DNA of 64,000 nt, from the NCBI GenBank assembly GCA_002773795.1, contig PFAD01000018.1:88682-152681 (forward strand). The letters run 5' to 3'. The notes beneath the pieces are model-generated. The model was not told where the DNA came from. It searched no databases and was given only the letters and a program-made list of their open reading frames with translations. The stretch is from Chlamydiae bacterium CG10_big_fil_rev_8_21_14_0_10_42_34 (GTDB taxonomy: Bacteria; Chlamydiota; Chlamydiia; Chlamydiales; SM23-39). Position 1 is the first letter of the stretch. Each line of letters opens with the position of its first letter. Shown in pieces: positions 8,051-17,695 of this stretch. A program made the translations under genes and the position numbers.

Positions 8051-8190
8051 ATTGAAGAACTCCTTCCTTAAAGGCAGGAGATTTTCTACGCAGGTATGGG
8101 AGGCAAATTCCTTGCCGCAATTGGACAGACAGCTCGCTTGAGCCCGCGCATGGAAGGTCGAGGATTAAATCCGAGCTGCCCGTTCAAAGT
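8051..8190 (+). other. Gene-free stretch with several stable hairpins, possible structured RNA or IS remnant
   Basis: The stretch 7956-8230 has no convincing gene. It holds a hairpin at 8060-8080 (five and three paired bases around one mismatch, loop TAA), a perfect hairpin GGCAA/TTGCC at 8102-8116, and a 7-bp long-range pairing of CAGCTCG (8130-8136) with CGAGCTG (8172-8178) enclosing GGAT/ATCC (8162-8172). The first hairpin recalls IS200/IS605 right-end hairpins and the later block recalls TnpB/IscB-associated RNAs, but no transposase or nuclease gene is adjacent. Transcription is unproven. Confidence 0.3.
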
Positions 8191-8230
8191 TTATAGACAC
8201 CAAGTGCTCCCCATAGATATACTTTTTCTA

Positions 8231-9250
8231 ATGAAAACCCTCCTCTCAACAAAATTATATTTCAGCCTTAACACCGAACTTTGTCTAGATATTTCAAAAA
8301 CAGGGGTTATTTTAGTTGATGAATCCATAGCCAAAACACACGGTAAAGCGCTTCAAAAAACTCTTGGCTATGAGATGATTGCTGTCCCATCGGGTGAGCG
8401 GAGCAAAACAAGGGAAACCAAGCAGCGCCTTGAAGATGAACTCCTAAGACGTAAAATCGGAAAAAAAACTCTTTTAATAGCGCTCGGAGGAGGAGTAACT
8501 ACTGACTTAGTCGGGTTTTTATCTTCTACCTACTTGCGCGGTGTTCCGCTCATTCTTATTCCAACGACATTGCTAGGAATGGTTGATGCAGCCATTGGCG
8601 GCAAGACGGGGGTCAATACCCCTTTCGGGAAAAACCTCATTGGCGCTCTTTATCCACCCGTTGCTGTCTTCATCGTCTTTGACTTTTTAAAAACACTCCC
8701 AGAAAAAGAGATAAAAAATGGCCTCAGCGAGATCTTAAAATATGGCCTCACTCACGACCCGATGATTTGGGAAATAAGCCTGAATGGAATTAATAAAGGT
8801 CTAATTGAAACATCGATTCGCTGTAAACTCAAAATTGTATCTCAAGATTATGATGAGAGATTGGGTCTAAGACATACTCTTAACTTTGGTCATACGGTGG
8901 GTCACGCGCTAGAACTCTTATCGAACTTTAAAATGAGTCACGGCGAAGCAGTTGCTCTAGGCTGCATGGCAGAAAGTTTCTTGAGTCATCTTTTAGGCTA
9001 TTTACCAACTCGTGATTTGGATGAGATCCTAGAGCGATACCAAAGATTAGGCTATGGGTTTAAACAGTTCGATCGAAAAGCCTTTTTTAACGCCCTGATG
9101 GTCGATAAAAAGGTGAAAAATGGATCACCGCGCTTCGTCCTTCTCGAAAAAATTGGGAAATGTGTCCCGTTTGAGGGAAGCTATTGCAAAGCGGTTGCAA
9201 TGGATGATCTAGAAAAAATGGTTGAGTGGATGCATGCAAATCAAAATTAG
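8231..9250 (+). CDS. aroB: 3-Dehydroquinate synthase
   Basis: Converts DAHP to 3-dehydroquinate, the second shikimate step, using NAD+ and a divalent metal. 339 aa from ATG 8231; an upstream in-frame ATG at 8096 would add 45 unrelated residues and is rejected. The NAD region LGGGVTTDLVGF (85-96) and IPTTLLGMVDAAIGGK (110-125) are clear. Metal ligands are expected at E167 (NGLSE), H221 (NFGHTVGH) and H237 (MSHGEA). First of four overlapping aro genes; the DAHP synthase and other steps must be elsewhere. Confidence 0.95.
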   Translation: MKTLLSTKLYFSLNTELCLDISKTGVILVDESIAKTHGKALQKTLGYEMIAVPSGERSKTRETKQRLEDELLRRKIGKKTLLIALGGGVTTDLVGFLSSTYLRGVPLILIPTTLLGMVDAAIGGKTGVNTPFGKNLIGALYPPVAVFIVFDFLKTLPEKEIKNGLSEILKYGLTHDPMIWEISLNGINKGLIETSIRCKLKIVSQDYDERLGLRHTLNFGHTVGHALELLSNFKMSHGEAVALGCMAESFLSHLLGYLPTRDLDEILERYQRLGYGFKQFDRKAFFNALMVDKKVKNGSPRFVLLEKIGKCVPFEGSYCKAVAMDDLEKMVEWMHANQN

Positions 9251-10532
9251 ACCGAGTAAATTAAGCGGCTCCATCGCAATTCCTAGTTCCAAATCACACA
9301 CGATCCGAGCTCTTATTTTCTCGATGATGGCCAAGGGGAAAAGCAAAATTTCAAATCCCCTTATCTCTCCTGATACATTTGCGATGCTTGATGCAATGAG
9401 ATCATTTGGCGCTAAAATCAAGATGGAAAATAAGAGCTTCATCGTAGAGGGGACAAACGGTAAGTTAAAGCCTGCAGATAACATCATCGAATGTGGCAAC
9501 TCTGGGCAAGTGTTACGCTTTATCGGCGCGCTTGCAGCGCTATTGCCCTCTTATACTGTTTTGACAGGGGATTTTTCAATCCGCCATAACAGACCCGTAG
9601 GCCCGCTACTGAGTGCGCTCACACAACTGGGAGCTTTTGCTACATCGACACGCTTAGATGGATACGCCCCCATCGTTATTAAAGGCCCCTTAAATAAAGA
9701 ATCGGCAACTCTCGATGGTTCAGATTCACAACCGGTGTCGGGGCTTTTGATGCTAGGAGCATTTATCCCCTTAGAGCTTTTCGTTACAAATCCGGGAGAA
9801 AAACCATGGGTGAATCTTACATTGAGTTGGTTTGACAAACTAGGCATTGCCTATGAGAATCGAAATTTTGAGCATTATAAAATGAAAGGTGGCGCTCAGC
9901 TAGATGGCTTTGATTCCTCTGTTGCGGCGGACTTTAGCTCGGCAGCATTTCCCATAGCTGCGGCCCTTCTCACAAACTCAGAAATTGGCTTGAAAAACAT
10001 CGATTTAACAGATGTTCAAGGAGACAAAGCGATCATTGGTATACTTAAGTCGATGGGGGCAACATTTGAAAGTCACGGATCATATTTCAAAATATTGCAA
10101 AGTGAGAAATTAAAGGGGGCGCGCATCGATGTGAACGATTTTATCGACGCTCTTCCCATCTTGGCAGTGATTGCTTGCTTTGCAAATAGCAAAACAGAGA
10201 TAGTCAATGGAGCCATTGCTAGAAAAAAAGAATCAGATCGAATCCATTGTATTGCACTTGAGTTAAAAAAAATGGGAGCAAATATCGAAGAGACGCCCGA
10301 TGGACTTATCATCTACCCATCAAAGTTATCCGGATCGATCCATTTAGACTCGCATAAAGATCACCGCATCGCAATGGCGCTCACTGTTGCAGCGCTTGCA
10401 TCTGAAGGAGAAAGCTTCATTGATGGAGTTGAGTGCGTTGAGAAAAGTTACCCCACCTTTTTTGATGATTTAAAACAACTTGGAGCACAAATAGAGACAT
10501 CCTTTGCAAAATCATTATGTGGTGTCTCATGA
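9234..10532 (+). CDS. aroA: 3-Phosphoshikimate 1-carboxyvinyltransferase (EPSP synthase)
   Basis: Transfers enolpyruvyl from PEP to shikimate-3-phosphate. 432 aa from ATG 9234, overlapping aroB by 17 bases; a TTG 12 bases earlier is also open. Substrate motifs include PSSKSHTIRAL near the N terminus, ECGNSGQVLRFIGAL, RHNRPVGPLL, DSQPVSGLLM, the AARKKESDRI-type block and KDHRIAMALTVAALA. Complete two-domain enzyme. Overlaps shikimate kinase by 4 bases. Confidence 0.95.
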   Translation: MQIKIRPSKLSGSIAIPSSKSHTIRALIFSMMAKGKSKISNPLISPDTFAMLDAMRSFGAKIKMENKSFIVEGTNGKLKPADNIIECGNSGQVLRFIGALAALLPSYTVLTGDFSIRHNRPVGPLLSALTQLGAFATSTRLDGYAPIVIKGPLNKESATLDGSDSQPVSGLLMLGAFIPLELFVTNPGEKPWVNLTLSWFDKLGIAYENRNFEHYKMKGGAQLDGFDSSVAADFSSAAFPIAAALLTNSEIGLKNIDLTDVQGDKAIIGILKSMGATFESHGSYFKILQSEKLKGARIDVNDFIDALPILAVIACFANSKTEIVNGAIARKKESDRIHCIALELKKMGANIEETPDGLIIYPSKLSGSIHLDSHKDHRIAMALTVAALASEGESFIDGVECVEKSYPTFFDDLKQLGAQIETSFAKSLCGVS

Positions 10533-11071
10533 ATTTAGCCCTTTTTGGCTTTAAGGCTTCTGGAAAAACGCATTTTGGAAAACTCCTAGCAAGCCATCTA
10601 CATAGACCCTTTGTCGACTTAGACGATCTCATCATAGAGCTTTACACAGAAAAAACGGGCAAGCGGCATAAGATAAAACAAATTTATAAGCTTTTAGGCG
10701 CCTCAGAGTTCAGAAGCCTCGAACATGCTGCAATTCAAAGTTTAAAAAATGTGGACAATTCGATCATTGCACTCGGTGGCGGCACAGTATTGGATAAGAA
10801 AAATGTGGAGCTGCTTATGGATGTAGCGGCACTTGTTTATCTAAAGGCAGGAGCAGAAAAACTAAAAAAACGGATTTTTCAAGATGAACTCCCCTCATTT
10901 TTCAACCCAAAAAATCCAGAAGAGTCTTTTTGGGAAATGATTCAAGAAAGAGAGCCTATTTACCGATCGATTCCAGCAAGTTGTGTGGATACAGATCTTC
11001 TTGATGAGCCAGGTGTCATTGCAAAACTCAATTCAATCTTACTATTAGAAGAAAGACCCAATGGCCTTTAA
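10529..11071 (+). CDS. aroK: Shikimate kinase
   Basis: Phosphorylates shikimate with ATP. 180 aa, an NMP-kinase-like P-loop enzyme: Walker A GFKASGKT at residues 7-14, shikimate-binding DLDDLI in the mid-20s to 30s, GASEFRSLEHAA, and IALGGGTVLD as the shikimate/Walker B region. ATG 10529 is preferred because it forms ATGA with the aroA stop; another ATG lies 12 bases upstream. The gene overlaps aroC by 11 bases. Confidence 0.92.
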   Translation: MNLALFGFKASGKTHFGKLLASHLHRPFVDLDDLIIELYTEKTGKRHKIKQIYKLLGASEFRSLEHAAIQSLKNVDNSIIALGGGTVLDKKNVELLMDVAALVYLKAGAEKLKKRIFQDELPSFFNPKNPEESFWEMIQEREPIYRSIPASCVDTDLLDEPGVIAKLNSILLLEERPNGL

Positions 11072-12158
11072 CGATTTCGGAAAAATCTTTCGGATTACCA
11101 CATTTGGCCAATCACACGGTGTAGCCATTGGCGTTGTCATCGATGGGTGTCCTTCGGGTCTTCCAATCACAAAAGAAGAGATCGATCGAGAACTTGCCTT
11201 CCGCGCGCCCGGGAATAACCCGTACGTCTCTCCTAGAAAAGAAAAAGATGAAGTAGAAATTCTCTCCGGCATCTTTGAAGGACAAACAACAGGAACCCCG
11301 ATTGCCCTTTTAATCCGCAACATGGATGCAGATTCGAGTAAGTACGAGTCAACCAAAGATCTTTACCGACCAGGACATGCAAATTTTACCTACCTACAAA
11401 AATATGGCATTTTTGACTACAGAGGTGGAGGAAGAGCGTCTGCAAGAGAAACTGTTGCAAGGGTTGCCGCAGGCGCTGTTGCCAAAAAACTCTTAAGCCA
11501 TTACGGCATTATGCTTTGCTCCTTCACAGCTGAACTTGGCGGCATTGCCATTGAACAGCCCCCCTTTAGTTGCCTTACAGAGCTGAAGGCAAAAGTTTTA
11601 AAAAGTGAGCTCTTTTGTCCGGATGAAAAGATCGAGGCGAAATGGAAGGAAAAAATCAATGAAGCAAAAGCGGACGGAGATTCCCTCGGTGCGATTTTGC
11701 AGGCAGTTGTGACAGGTCTTCCCGTAGGACTTGGCGATCCAGTCTATAGTAAACTCGAAGCCAATCTTGCCTCTGCCATGTTATCCATCCCTGCGACAAA
11801 AGGGTTTGAGATTGGAGCTGGCTTTTTAGCAGCAAAAATGAAAGGTTCAGAACATAACGATGCGTTTGGCACTGATGAATTCGGAAATGCGAGACCAGTC
11901 ACCAACTTTGCAGGTGGCACTTTAGGTGGCATTTCAACAGGACTTCCCTTAACCTTTCGAGTTGCATTCAAACCCACATCGAGCATTCAAAAGGTGCAAA
12001 AAACAGTCACTGTTCATGGAGAGGGAAAAGAATTTTCTCTTCCTCCTGGATCTAGACACGATCCATGCGTTGCGATCCGTGCAAATGCAATCATCGAGGC
12101 GATGAGCGCTCTTGTCCTTGCCGATGCTCTCTTACTTAATCGATGCGCAAAACTTTAA
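11061..12158 (+). CDS. aroC: Chorismate synthase
   Basis: Eliminates phosphate from EPSP to make chorismate, using reduced FMN. 365 aa, full length. Signatures: TTFGQSHGVAIGVVIDGCP at the N terminus, RPGHANFTYLQKYG, DYRGGGRASARETVARVAAG, and C-terminal NFAGGTLGGISTGLPL with RHDPCVAIRA. Last gene of the overlapping aroB-aroA-aroK-aroC operon; a 59-base gap follows. Confidence 0.96.
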   Translation: MAFNDFGKIFRITTFGQSHGVAIGVVIDGCPSGLPITKEEIDRELAFRAPGNNPYVSPRKEKDEVEILSGIFEGQTTGTPIALLIRNMDADSSKYESTKDLYRPGHANFTYLQKYGIFDYRGGGRASARETVARVAAGAVAKKLLSHYGIMLCSFTAELGGIAIEQPPFSCLTELKAKVLKSELFCPDEKIEAKWKEKINEAKADGDSLGAILQAVVTGLPVGLGDPVYSKLEANLASAMLSIPATKGFEIGAGFLAAKMKGSEHNDAFGTDEFGNARPVTNFAGGTLGGISTGLPLTFRVAFKPTSSIQKVQKTVTVHGEGKEFSLPPGSRHDPCVAIRANAIIEAMSALVLADALLLNRCAKL

Positions 12159-12217
12159 AATCCGTTTACTATATTTCGGACGCCCTTTATCGTATTTAAA
12201 AAATAATTTGAATTTCT

Positions 12218-12742
12218 ATGGCTTTAGCAGTAGTTGCCTCCTTTCCAATTGATGCCCCTTTTGTCCCGCGCTTTTTAGAAGAGATCATCGATAAAAAAGT
12301 GTGTCGCGTAGCGCTTAATACCTTAGAAGAGTTCGTCGATTGGCTCTTCAGCTGGATCTATATCCCATATCACAAACTATACACCGCAAAACTGGGACGC
12401 ATCCACACATTTAATGATGGGGATGTGAAACTCTACGACTGCACAATAGGTGGGATTGTATCCCTCCGGAACGATTGCATCTATCTGGGAGAAGGGGAGA
12501 TCAAATTCAATCGCAATCTTCAATTTAACATGGCTTTTACAAGAGAGGCAGGCGTTGATTTTGTCGTGATCGGAAATGATTCTTCTGTAGAAGAGGGGCA
12601 CTATCAAATTACAAGTCATGCCCCACAAGAGCCTTGCCACAAACGTTCAATGAGTGTTCGTTGGACTGTGAATACTGCTGAGCATTTTGTAGTTCCGACA
12701 CTTATTCATCAAAAGGCATACTTTGTAAAGCCCAAGTTGTAA
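12218..12742 (+). CDS. Hypothetical protein, 174 aa
   Basis: Not recognised. A soluble-looking protein with a hydrophobic N-terminal stretch (residues 1-10) too short for a clear signal peptide, an aromatic segment FVDWLFSWIYIPYHKLY at about 46-62 that could be an amphipathic membrane-binding helix, and a beta-rich C-terminal half. It begins 59 bases after aroC and is followed 5 bases later by another unknown gene, so the two are probably co-expressed. Confidence 0.6.
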   Translation: MALAVVASFPIDAPFVPRFLEEIIDKKVCRVALNTLEEFVDWLFSWIYIPYHKLYTAKLGRIHTFNDGDVKLYDCTIGGIVSLRNDCIYLGEGEIKFNRNLQFNMAFTREAGVDFVVIGNDSSVEEGHYQITSHAPQEPCHKRSMSVRWTVNTAEHFVVPTLIHQKAYFVKPKL

Positions 12743-12747
12743 TTTTT

Positions 12748-13242
12748 ATGGTTCCAACAAGTTCTTACATCCTTTCGCAAAAAATATTGCAGTTAGATCC
12801 CTCTTTGCAAAGGGTGATCCGAGATATCGATCAGGAAAAGCCTCTTGGTTATTGGGACCAAACAAAAGATTTAGCTTACTATGTGTGCAATGTTGAGTAT
12901 AGACAAATTAGAGATGCGCAAACGAGCAAAGTCCTTCGCATTTTTGCAAATATGAGTTGCTTTTTTGATCATACAGAAAAAAAGGTTGGGAATATCTCTG
13001 GTGATTACTTAACTCTAGAAGGGCGCAAGATTTTCTATCAGGTAAATGGAAAGACGTTTTTCTTAAAGAGAACTGATAGGACTCGCCGCTTTGAGCTTCA
13101 AGAGAATAAAGTAATCGTTGAGCACTATCAGGTGGGGGAAAAACTTGCTTCACGCATCTTTAAAACTTTTAACGATATTCATTACAAAACGGTCGAGGGA
13201 CACAACTCTGAGTCTTGTATACGTGCTGTATTGAAAACTTGA
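12748..13242 (+). CDS. Hypothetical protein, 164 aa, overlapping sufS tail-to-tail
   Basis: Not recognised. No signal peptide or membrane helix. It has an alternating charged/hydrophobic beta-like pattern in its C-terminal half. ATG 12748, 5 bases after the previous gene. Its last 61 bases overlap the 3' end of sufS on the opposite strand, so one of the two C termini may have been extended by loss of an earlier stop. Confidence 0.55.
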   Translation: MVPTSSYILSQKILQLDPSLQRVIRDIDQEKPLGYWDQTKDLAYYVCNVEYRQIRDAQTSKVLRIFANMSCFFDHTEKKVGNISGDYLTLEGRKIFYQVNGKTFFLKRTDRTRRFELQENKVIVEHYQVGEKLASRIFKTFNDIHYKTVEGHNSESCIRAVLKT

Positions 13243-14387
13243 ACAATTTCAGTAAGAGCTTTAACGAATCGATCTACTTCTTCAATCGTATTGTAAATTC
13301 CAAAAGAGACTCGAGCCACACTCGAGCGCCCAAACTTTTGCAAAAGGGGCTGCGCGCAAAGATGTCCTGATCGAATTGCGATATCTTTAAGATCGAGAAG
13401 TGTTGCTAAATCGAGGGGGTGAATGCCTTCAATGTAAAAAGTGATGATCGGCCCCTTTTCTGGAGCAGTTCCGATGATTTTTAAATTCGGAATATTTTGC
13501 ATCGCTTTAGTTGCATAGGCGGTAAGTGTGTCGTCATGGCGGTTTTCTTCGATAAATTCTAAAGCTGCCTTTAGGGCGATAACCGATCCAATGATCGGAG
13601 TGCCCGCTTCAAAGCGAAGAGGTGCGCTTTGATAGGTAGAGTCGAGCAAGTCAACTTTTTCAATCATATCGCCACCACCCTGGATTGGGGGCATTGACGC
13701 AAGTAGTTCTTTTTTTCCAAATAGAACACCTACACCTGTAGGTCCATAGCATTTATGCCCCGAAAATGCGTAAAAATCACAATTGAGCGCTCTTACATCG
13801 ATTTTTATATGAGGAGCTGCTTGCGCGCCGTCAACGAGAAGCTTTGCGCCAACAGCGTGAGCTGCTTTTCCGATCTCTGCAATTGGATTCATCGTCCCAG
13901 TCACATTTGAAACGTGAGCTAATGCCACGATTTTTGTCTTTGGGGTAATCGAGTTTTCCCACTGAAGGACTCCCCTCTCATCTACTTCGATGATTTTAAG
14001 AGCCGCGCCCGTTTGTTTTGCAACAATTTGCCACGGGACCATATTTGAATGGTGCTCCATTTCTGAAATGAGGATTTCATCTTCTGGCTTTAAGGTATTT
14101 CTAGCATAGCTTTGAGCCACCAGATTGATCGCATCGGTTGTTCCCCTCGTAAAGACAATTTCATCAGCTGATGCATTCAAAAATCGGGCTGCTGTTTCTC
14201 GCGTTTCGTTATATTGCTCAGTGGATCTGATCGCGCCTTTGTAAATTGCGCGATGGACCGTAGCATAGTCTTCAGAATAAAACTTTGTTAACGCATCGAT
14301 CACACATTTTGGCTTATGCGCTGTTGCAGCACTATCGAGGTAGATTAAATTGGGATGTTTTTTAAATATGGGAAATTCATCGCGCAT
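13182..14387 (-). CDS. sufS: Cysteine desulfurase SufS
   Basis: PLP enzyme that takes sulfur from cysteine for Fe-S cluster assembly. 401 aa. The PLP lysine is K212 in FSGHKCYGPTG and the persulfide cysteine C344 in IRSGHLCAQPL; VDGAQAAPH supplies the cofactor Asp. The N terminus FPIFKKHPNLIYLDSAATA is typical of the group II SufS/CsdA type. Last gene of sufB-sufC-sufD-sufS, overlapping sufD by 11 bases. No sufE/sufU lies beside it. The 3' end overlaps a convergent unknown gene by 61 bases. Confidence 0.95.
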   Translation of the reverse strand: MRDEFPIFKKHPNLIYLDSAATAHKPKCVIDALTKFYSEDYATVHRAIYKGAIRSTEQYNETRETAARFLNASADEIVFTRGTTDAINLVAQSYARNTLKPEDEILISEMEHHSNMVPWQIVAKQTGAALKIIEVDERGVLQWENSITPKTKIVALAHVSNVTGTMNPIAEIGKAAHAVGAKLLVDGAQAAPHIKIDVRALNCDFYAFSGHKCYGPTGVGVLFGKKELLASMPPIQGGGDMIEKVDLLDSTYQSAPLRFEAGTPIIGSVIALKAALEFIEENRHDDTLTAYATKAMQNIPNLKIIGTAPEKGPIITFYIEGIHPLDLATLLDLKDIAIRSGHLCAQPLLQKFGRSSVARVSFGIYNTIEEVDRFVKALTEIVQVFNTARIQDSELCPSTVL

Positions 14388-15498
14388 GATCTAAGATCTC
14401 CTTACAAAATCCATTGATCAACCACTGTCTAGCTTGTTCAAGTCCAAGGCCGCGCGATCTTAAGTAAAAGAGCTCTTCTTCATTGAGCCTTCCCACAGTT
14501 GCCCCGTGAGATGCTTTTACATCATCTGCAAAAATCTCAAGATTTGGCTTTGCATTTGTCGACGCTTCATCACTTAAGACGAGATTATTATTGAGCTGGT
14601 AGGCTTGCGTTTTTTGAGCAATCGGTTTTACATGAATTTTCCCTTCAAAGGAGAACTTACTTTTATCTTTTAAAACACTTTTAAAGTGCTGTCTGGAATA
14701 GGTGTGGGGTGCTGCGTGCTCAACATTTGCGTGAATATGTGATTCAGCAGATTTTTCCAAACAAGCAAGGCCATAAAGCTCAGTTTGTGCGTTTTCTTCA
14801 GCAAGCTGGACTTTCATCGAGGTTCTGATTTTTTTACCTAAAAATACCGCCTTAAACTTTCCATCTCTTTTCACTGTAGAGCGGATCGCTTGAAAATGCC
14901 CTTCTGCATGGTCGCAAAAATCAACGTTTGCTCCTATGTCTAACACAAAATCAATCACGCTATTTGAAAAAGAACTGCTGCCCGAAGAGTTTTGAGTTAA
15001 TTTCAACTCCGCATTTCGACCTAAGTATATATGTAGACGTGGCGTTGCCATCTCCCCATCTGTATAAATATGAGTGAGATGTAAAGCAGCTTTACAGTTC
15101 GGAGGAAGATAAAGAAAAGCGCCGCGTCCTTGAAAAGCGCCATTTAACGCAGCAAAGGGATCTGTCTCTTCCTTCGTTAATTTAGCAATACGGGTCTTTA
15201 AAAATAGCCCATAGGAACGAGCTGCTTTATCAAGAGGAAGACACACCAATGGTGTCGGAATCGATGATAGAGCTTCTTCAAAAAATCCATCGACAAAGAC
15301 AAAACCATCTTTAGGCTCTGTTATGATCTGTTTACGAGTGGCAAGTTTGGGAAATTCAAAATGTTTAGATACATATTGAAAGGCCTCTTGCTTTGGCTTT
15401 GGCAAACCAATTTCCTCAAAGCGCTCCCAACTCTTTTGACGAATCGTCATTAGAGGATCTTTGGGATCGAGAAGATCTGCCCAAAATTCTTTAAGCAT
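14377..15498 (-). CDS. sufD: Fe-S assembly scaffold subunit SufD
   Basis: Forms the SufBC2D scaffold with SufB and SufC. 373 aa with the right-handed beta-helix region in the middle and the family C terminus: VKASHGATVGRLNEEELFYL then RSRGLGLEQARQWLINGF, parallel to the end of SufB. Its ATG overlaps the sufC stop by 8 bases. Paralogous to the neighbouring SufB. Confidence 0.93.
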   Translation of the reverse strand: MLKEFWADLLDPKDPLMTIRQKSWERFEEIGLPKPKQEAFQYVSKHFEFPKLATRKQIITEPKDGFVFVDGFFEEALSSIPTPLVCLPLDKAARSYGLFLKTRIAKLTKEETDPFAALNGAFQGRGAFLYLPPNCKAALHLTHIYTDGEMATPRLHIYLGRNAELKLTQNSSGSSSFSNSVIDFVLDIGANVDFCDHAEGHFQAIRSTVKRDGKFKAVFLGKKIRTSMKVQLAEENAQTELYGLACLEKSAESHIHANVEHAAPHTYSRQHFKSVLKDKSKFSFEGKIHVKPIAQKTQAYQLNNNLVLSDEASTNAKPNLEIFADDVKASHGATVGRLNEEELFYLRSRGLGLEQARQWLINGFCKEILDHAR

Positions 15499-16183
15499 AG
15501 CCCTTCTCTTCTAGCTCAAGTGCAAGTTCAGGTCCGCCTGTTCTGACAATTTTTCCATCAGCCAAGACGTGGACAAAATCGGGGCGGATGTAATCGAGAA
15601 GTCTTTGGTAGTGGGTAATCACTAAAAGGGCGTTATCAGAGCGTCTCATCGCGTTAACCCCTTTTGCAACAATGCGCATCGCATCAATATCGAGTCCTGA
15701 ATCTGTCTCATCAAGGATCGCCAGATCGGGATTAAATAGAGCCATTTGTAAGATCTCGTTGCGTTTTTTCTCTCCGCCAGAAAACCCTTCATTTATGTTG
15801 CGATCTAAAAACTCTGCGCGAATTTCAAGTTCTTTCATTTTCTCTTCAATGTTTCCCTCTTTTTCTTGCGCTTTCATTGCAGCTTCAAGAAATTGGCGGT
15901 TTGTCACCCCTGAAATCTCTAGTGGATATTGAAAACTCATGAAAAGGCCAGCGCGAGCACGATCCTCAGGGCACATTTCAAGTAAATTTTGCCCCTTAAA
16001 CCAAACTTCACCACTTGTCACTTCATAAGACGGGTGGCCTGCTAAAATTTTTGCCAACGTCGATTTACCTGCACCGTTCGGCCCCATGATGGCATGGATT
16101 TGACCTTTTTCAATCGACAGATTTAGCCCCTTTAAAATGGGCTTACTATCCACACTTACACAAAGATCTTTGATCTCGATCAT
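15491..16183 (-). CDS. sufC: Fe-S assembly ATPase SufC
   Basis: ABC-type ATPase of the SufBC2D complex. From ATG 16183 (230 aa) it begins 1 base after the sufB stop; a longer form from 16204 would overlap sufB by 20 bases. Walker A GPNGAGKST at residues 34-42, signature FSGGEKKR and Walker B LAILDETDSGLD are intact, as is the switch-region ITHYQRLL typical of SufC. Confidence 0.96.
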   Translation of the reverse strand: MIEIKDLCVSVDSKPILKGLNLSIEKGQIHAIMGPNGAGKSTLAKILAGHPSYEVTSGEVWFKGQNLLEMCPEDRARAGLFMSFQYPLEISGVTNRQFLEAAMKAQEKEGNIEEKMKELEIRAEFLDRNINEGFSGGEKKRNEILQMALFNPDLAILDETDSGLDIDAMRIVAKGVNAMRRSDNALLVITHYQRLLDYIRPDFVHVLADGKIVRTGGPELALELEEKGYA

Positions 16184-16184
16184 A

Positions 16185-17597
16185 TTATCCCACTGAGTTT
16201 TCAAGTTTTAATGCGAGGAGCTTTTGCGCCTCTTGAGCAAACTCAAGGGGCAATTCTTTAATCACATCCTTACAAAAGCCATTCACGATCAAATTGATCG
16301 CATCCTCGCGGGCAATCCCTCTGCTTTGTAGGTAAAAAATTTGTTCTTCATTCATTTTCGAAGTCGATGCTTCGTGCTCTACATGTGCTGTCGAATTCGC
16401 AGCTTCAATATAAGGGAATGTATTTGCAGAGCATTGGTTTCCAACTAACATCGAATCGCACTGCGTATAATTTCTTGCATTCGTTGCTTTCGGTACAATT
16501 TTCACAAGACCGCGATAGCTATTATGCGACTCATCGGCCGAAATCCCTTTTGAAATGATGGTCGACTTTGTATCTTTTCCGATATGGATCATCTTTGTTC
16601 CAGTATCAGCCTGCATCTTCCCGTTGGTCAATGCGACAGAGTAAAACTCACCGACAGAGCGATCTCCTCTTAAAATACAACTCGGGTATTTCCACGTAAT
16701 TGCAGCGCCCACTTCGACTTGTGTCCAAGCGATCTTAGCATCTTCAAGAGCAAGGCCCCGCTTCGTGACAAAGTTATAAATCCCCCCTTTGCCAGTCTTT
16801 GGGTCCCCTGCATACCAGTTTTGCACTGTAGAGTACTTAATTTCAGAGCGATCTTTTGCCACAAGTTCGACAACCGCTGCATGAAGCTGGTTCGTATCAA
16901 AAGCCGGAGCTGTACACCCTTCCAGATAGCTCACAGATGAGTCCTCTTCGGCAATAATGAGCGTCCTTTCAAATTGACCTGTTTCTTTCTCGTTAATCCT
17001 AAAATAGGTAGATAACTCTATCGGACACTTGACCCCTTTGGGAATATAGACAAACGAACCATCAGAAAAGACCGCAGAATTCAGCGCTGCAAAGAAATTA
17101 TCTCCAATAGGGACAACTGTTCCCAAGTACTCTTCAATCAGCTCGGGATACTTCTTCATGGCCTCAGAGATAGAGCAAAGGACCACACCCGCATCAACAA
17201 GTTTTTTCTGAAAAGTAGTCCCAATCGAGACCGAATCAAAGACAACATCGACCGCTACGTTCGTGAGCCGCTTTTGCTCATCGAGGGGGATCCCCAGTTT
17301 TTCAAAGGTTTTTAAGATCTCTGGGTCGACCTCATCCAGACTTTCAAGCCTCGGTTTTGACTTAGGCTCAGCATAGTAAGAAATTTCTTGATAATTGATC
17401 GGGGGGTAATCGACATTAGACCAGAGAGGCTCTTCCATCTCTTGCCACTTTTTAAAGGCTTTAAGTCTAAATTTGAGCATGAATTCAGGTTCCCCCTTGC
17501 GGGCTGAAATAGCTCTGATCGTCTCTTCGCTTAGTCCCTTAGGAAAAACCTCAGACTCAATGGGGGTCGTAAACCCGTATTTATAATCTGTTTTCAT
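16185..17597 (-). CDS. sufB: Fe-S assembly scaffold SufB
   Basis: Core scaffold on which the cluster forms. 470 aa, full length, with family blocks [65 protein letters not shown] and the C-terminal [20 protein letters not shown]. First gene of the suf operon; the 98-base gap to 17696 must hold its promoter, diverging from the next gene. Confidence 0.96.
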   Translation of the reverse strand: MKTDYKYGFTTPIESEVFPKGLSEETIRAISARKGEPEFMLKFRLKAFKKWQEMEEPLWSNVDYPPINYQEISYYAEPKSKPRLESLDEVDPEILKTFEKLGIPLDEQKRLTNVAVDVVFDSVSIGTTFQKKLVDAGVVLCSISEAMKKYPELIEEYLGTVVPIGDNFFAALNSAVFSDGSFVYIPKGVKCPIELSTYFRINEKETGQFERTLIIAEEDSSVSYLEGCTAPAFDTNQLHAAVVELVAKDRSEIKYSTVQNWYAGDPKTGKGGIYNFVTKRGLALEDAKIAWTQVEVGAAITWKYPSCILRGDRSVGEFYSVALTNGKMQADTGTKMIHIGKDTKSTIISKGISADESHNSYRGLVKIVPKATNARNYTQCDSMLVGNQCSANTFPYIEAANSTAHVEHEASTSKMNEEQIFYLQSRGIAREDAINLIVNGFCKDVIKELPLEFAQEAQKLLALKLENSVG

Positions 17598-17658
17598 ATG
17601 AATGTGGGTGATTTTACCTCACCTACCCATTCAACGTCAACCCATTAGAACCTAACAA

Positions 17659-17687
17659 TTGTTAATTACGCAAATAATCATTATAAT
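17659..17687 (+). promoter_or_regulatory. Near-consensus promoter giving a leaderless transcript
   Basis: TTGTTA (17659-17664), 17-base spacer, TATAAT (17682-17687). The ATG at 17696 starts 9 bases after the last base of the -10 box, where the +1 base would fall. No ribosome-binding site is present. Confidence 0.6.
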
Positions 17688-17695
17688 TAAGTTAT

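Noticed and set aside
8130..8185. Possible tRNA gene
   Set aside because: There is no acceptor stem, anticodon arm or T-loop consensus with correct spacing.
8096..8230. In-frame 45-residue N-terminal extension of aroB
   Set aside because: The extension has no similarity to dehydroquinate synthase and overlies the hairpin-rich stretch; ATG 8231 gives the normal length.
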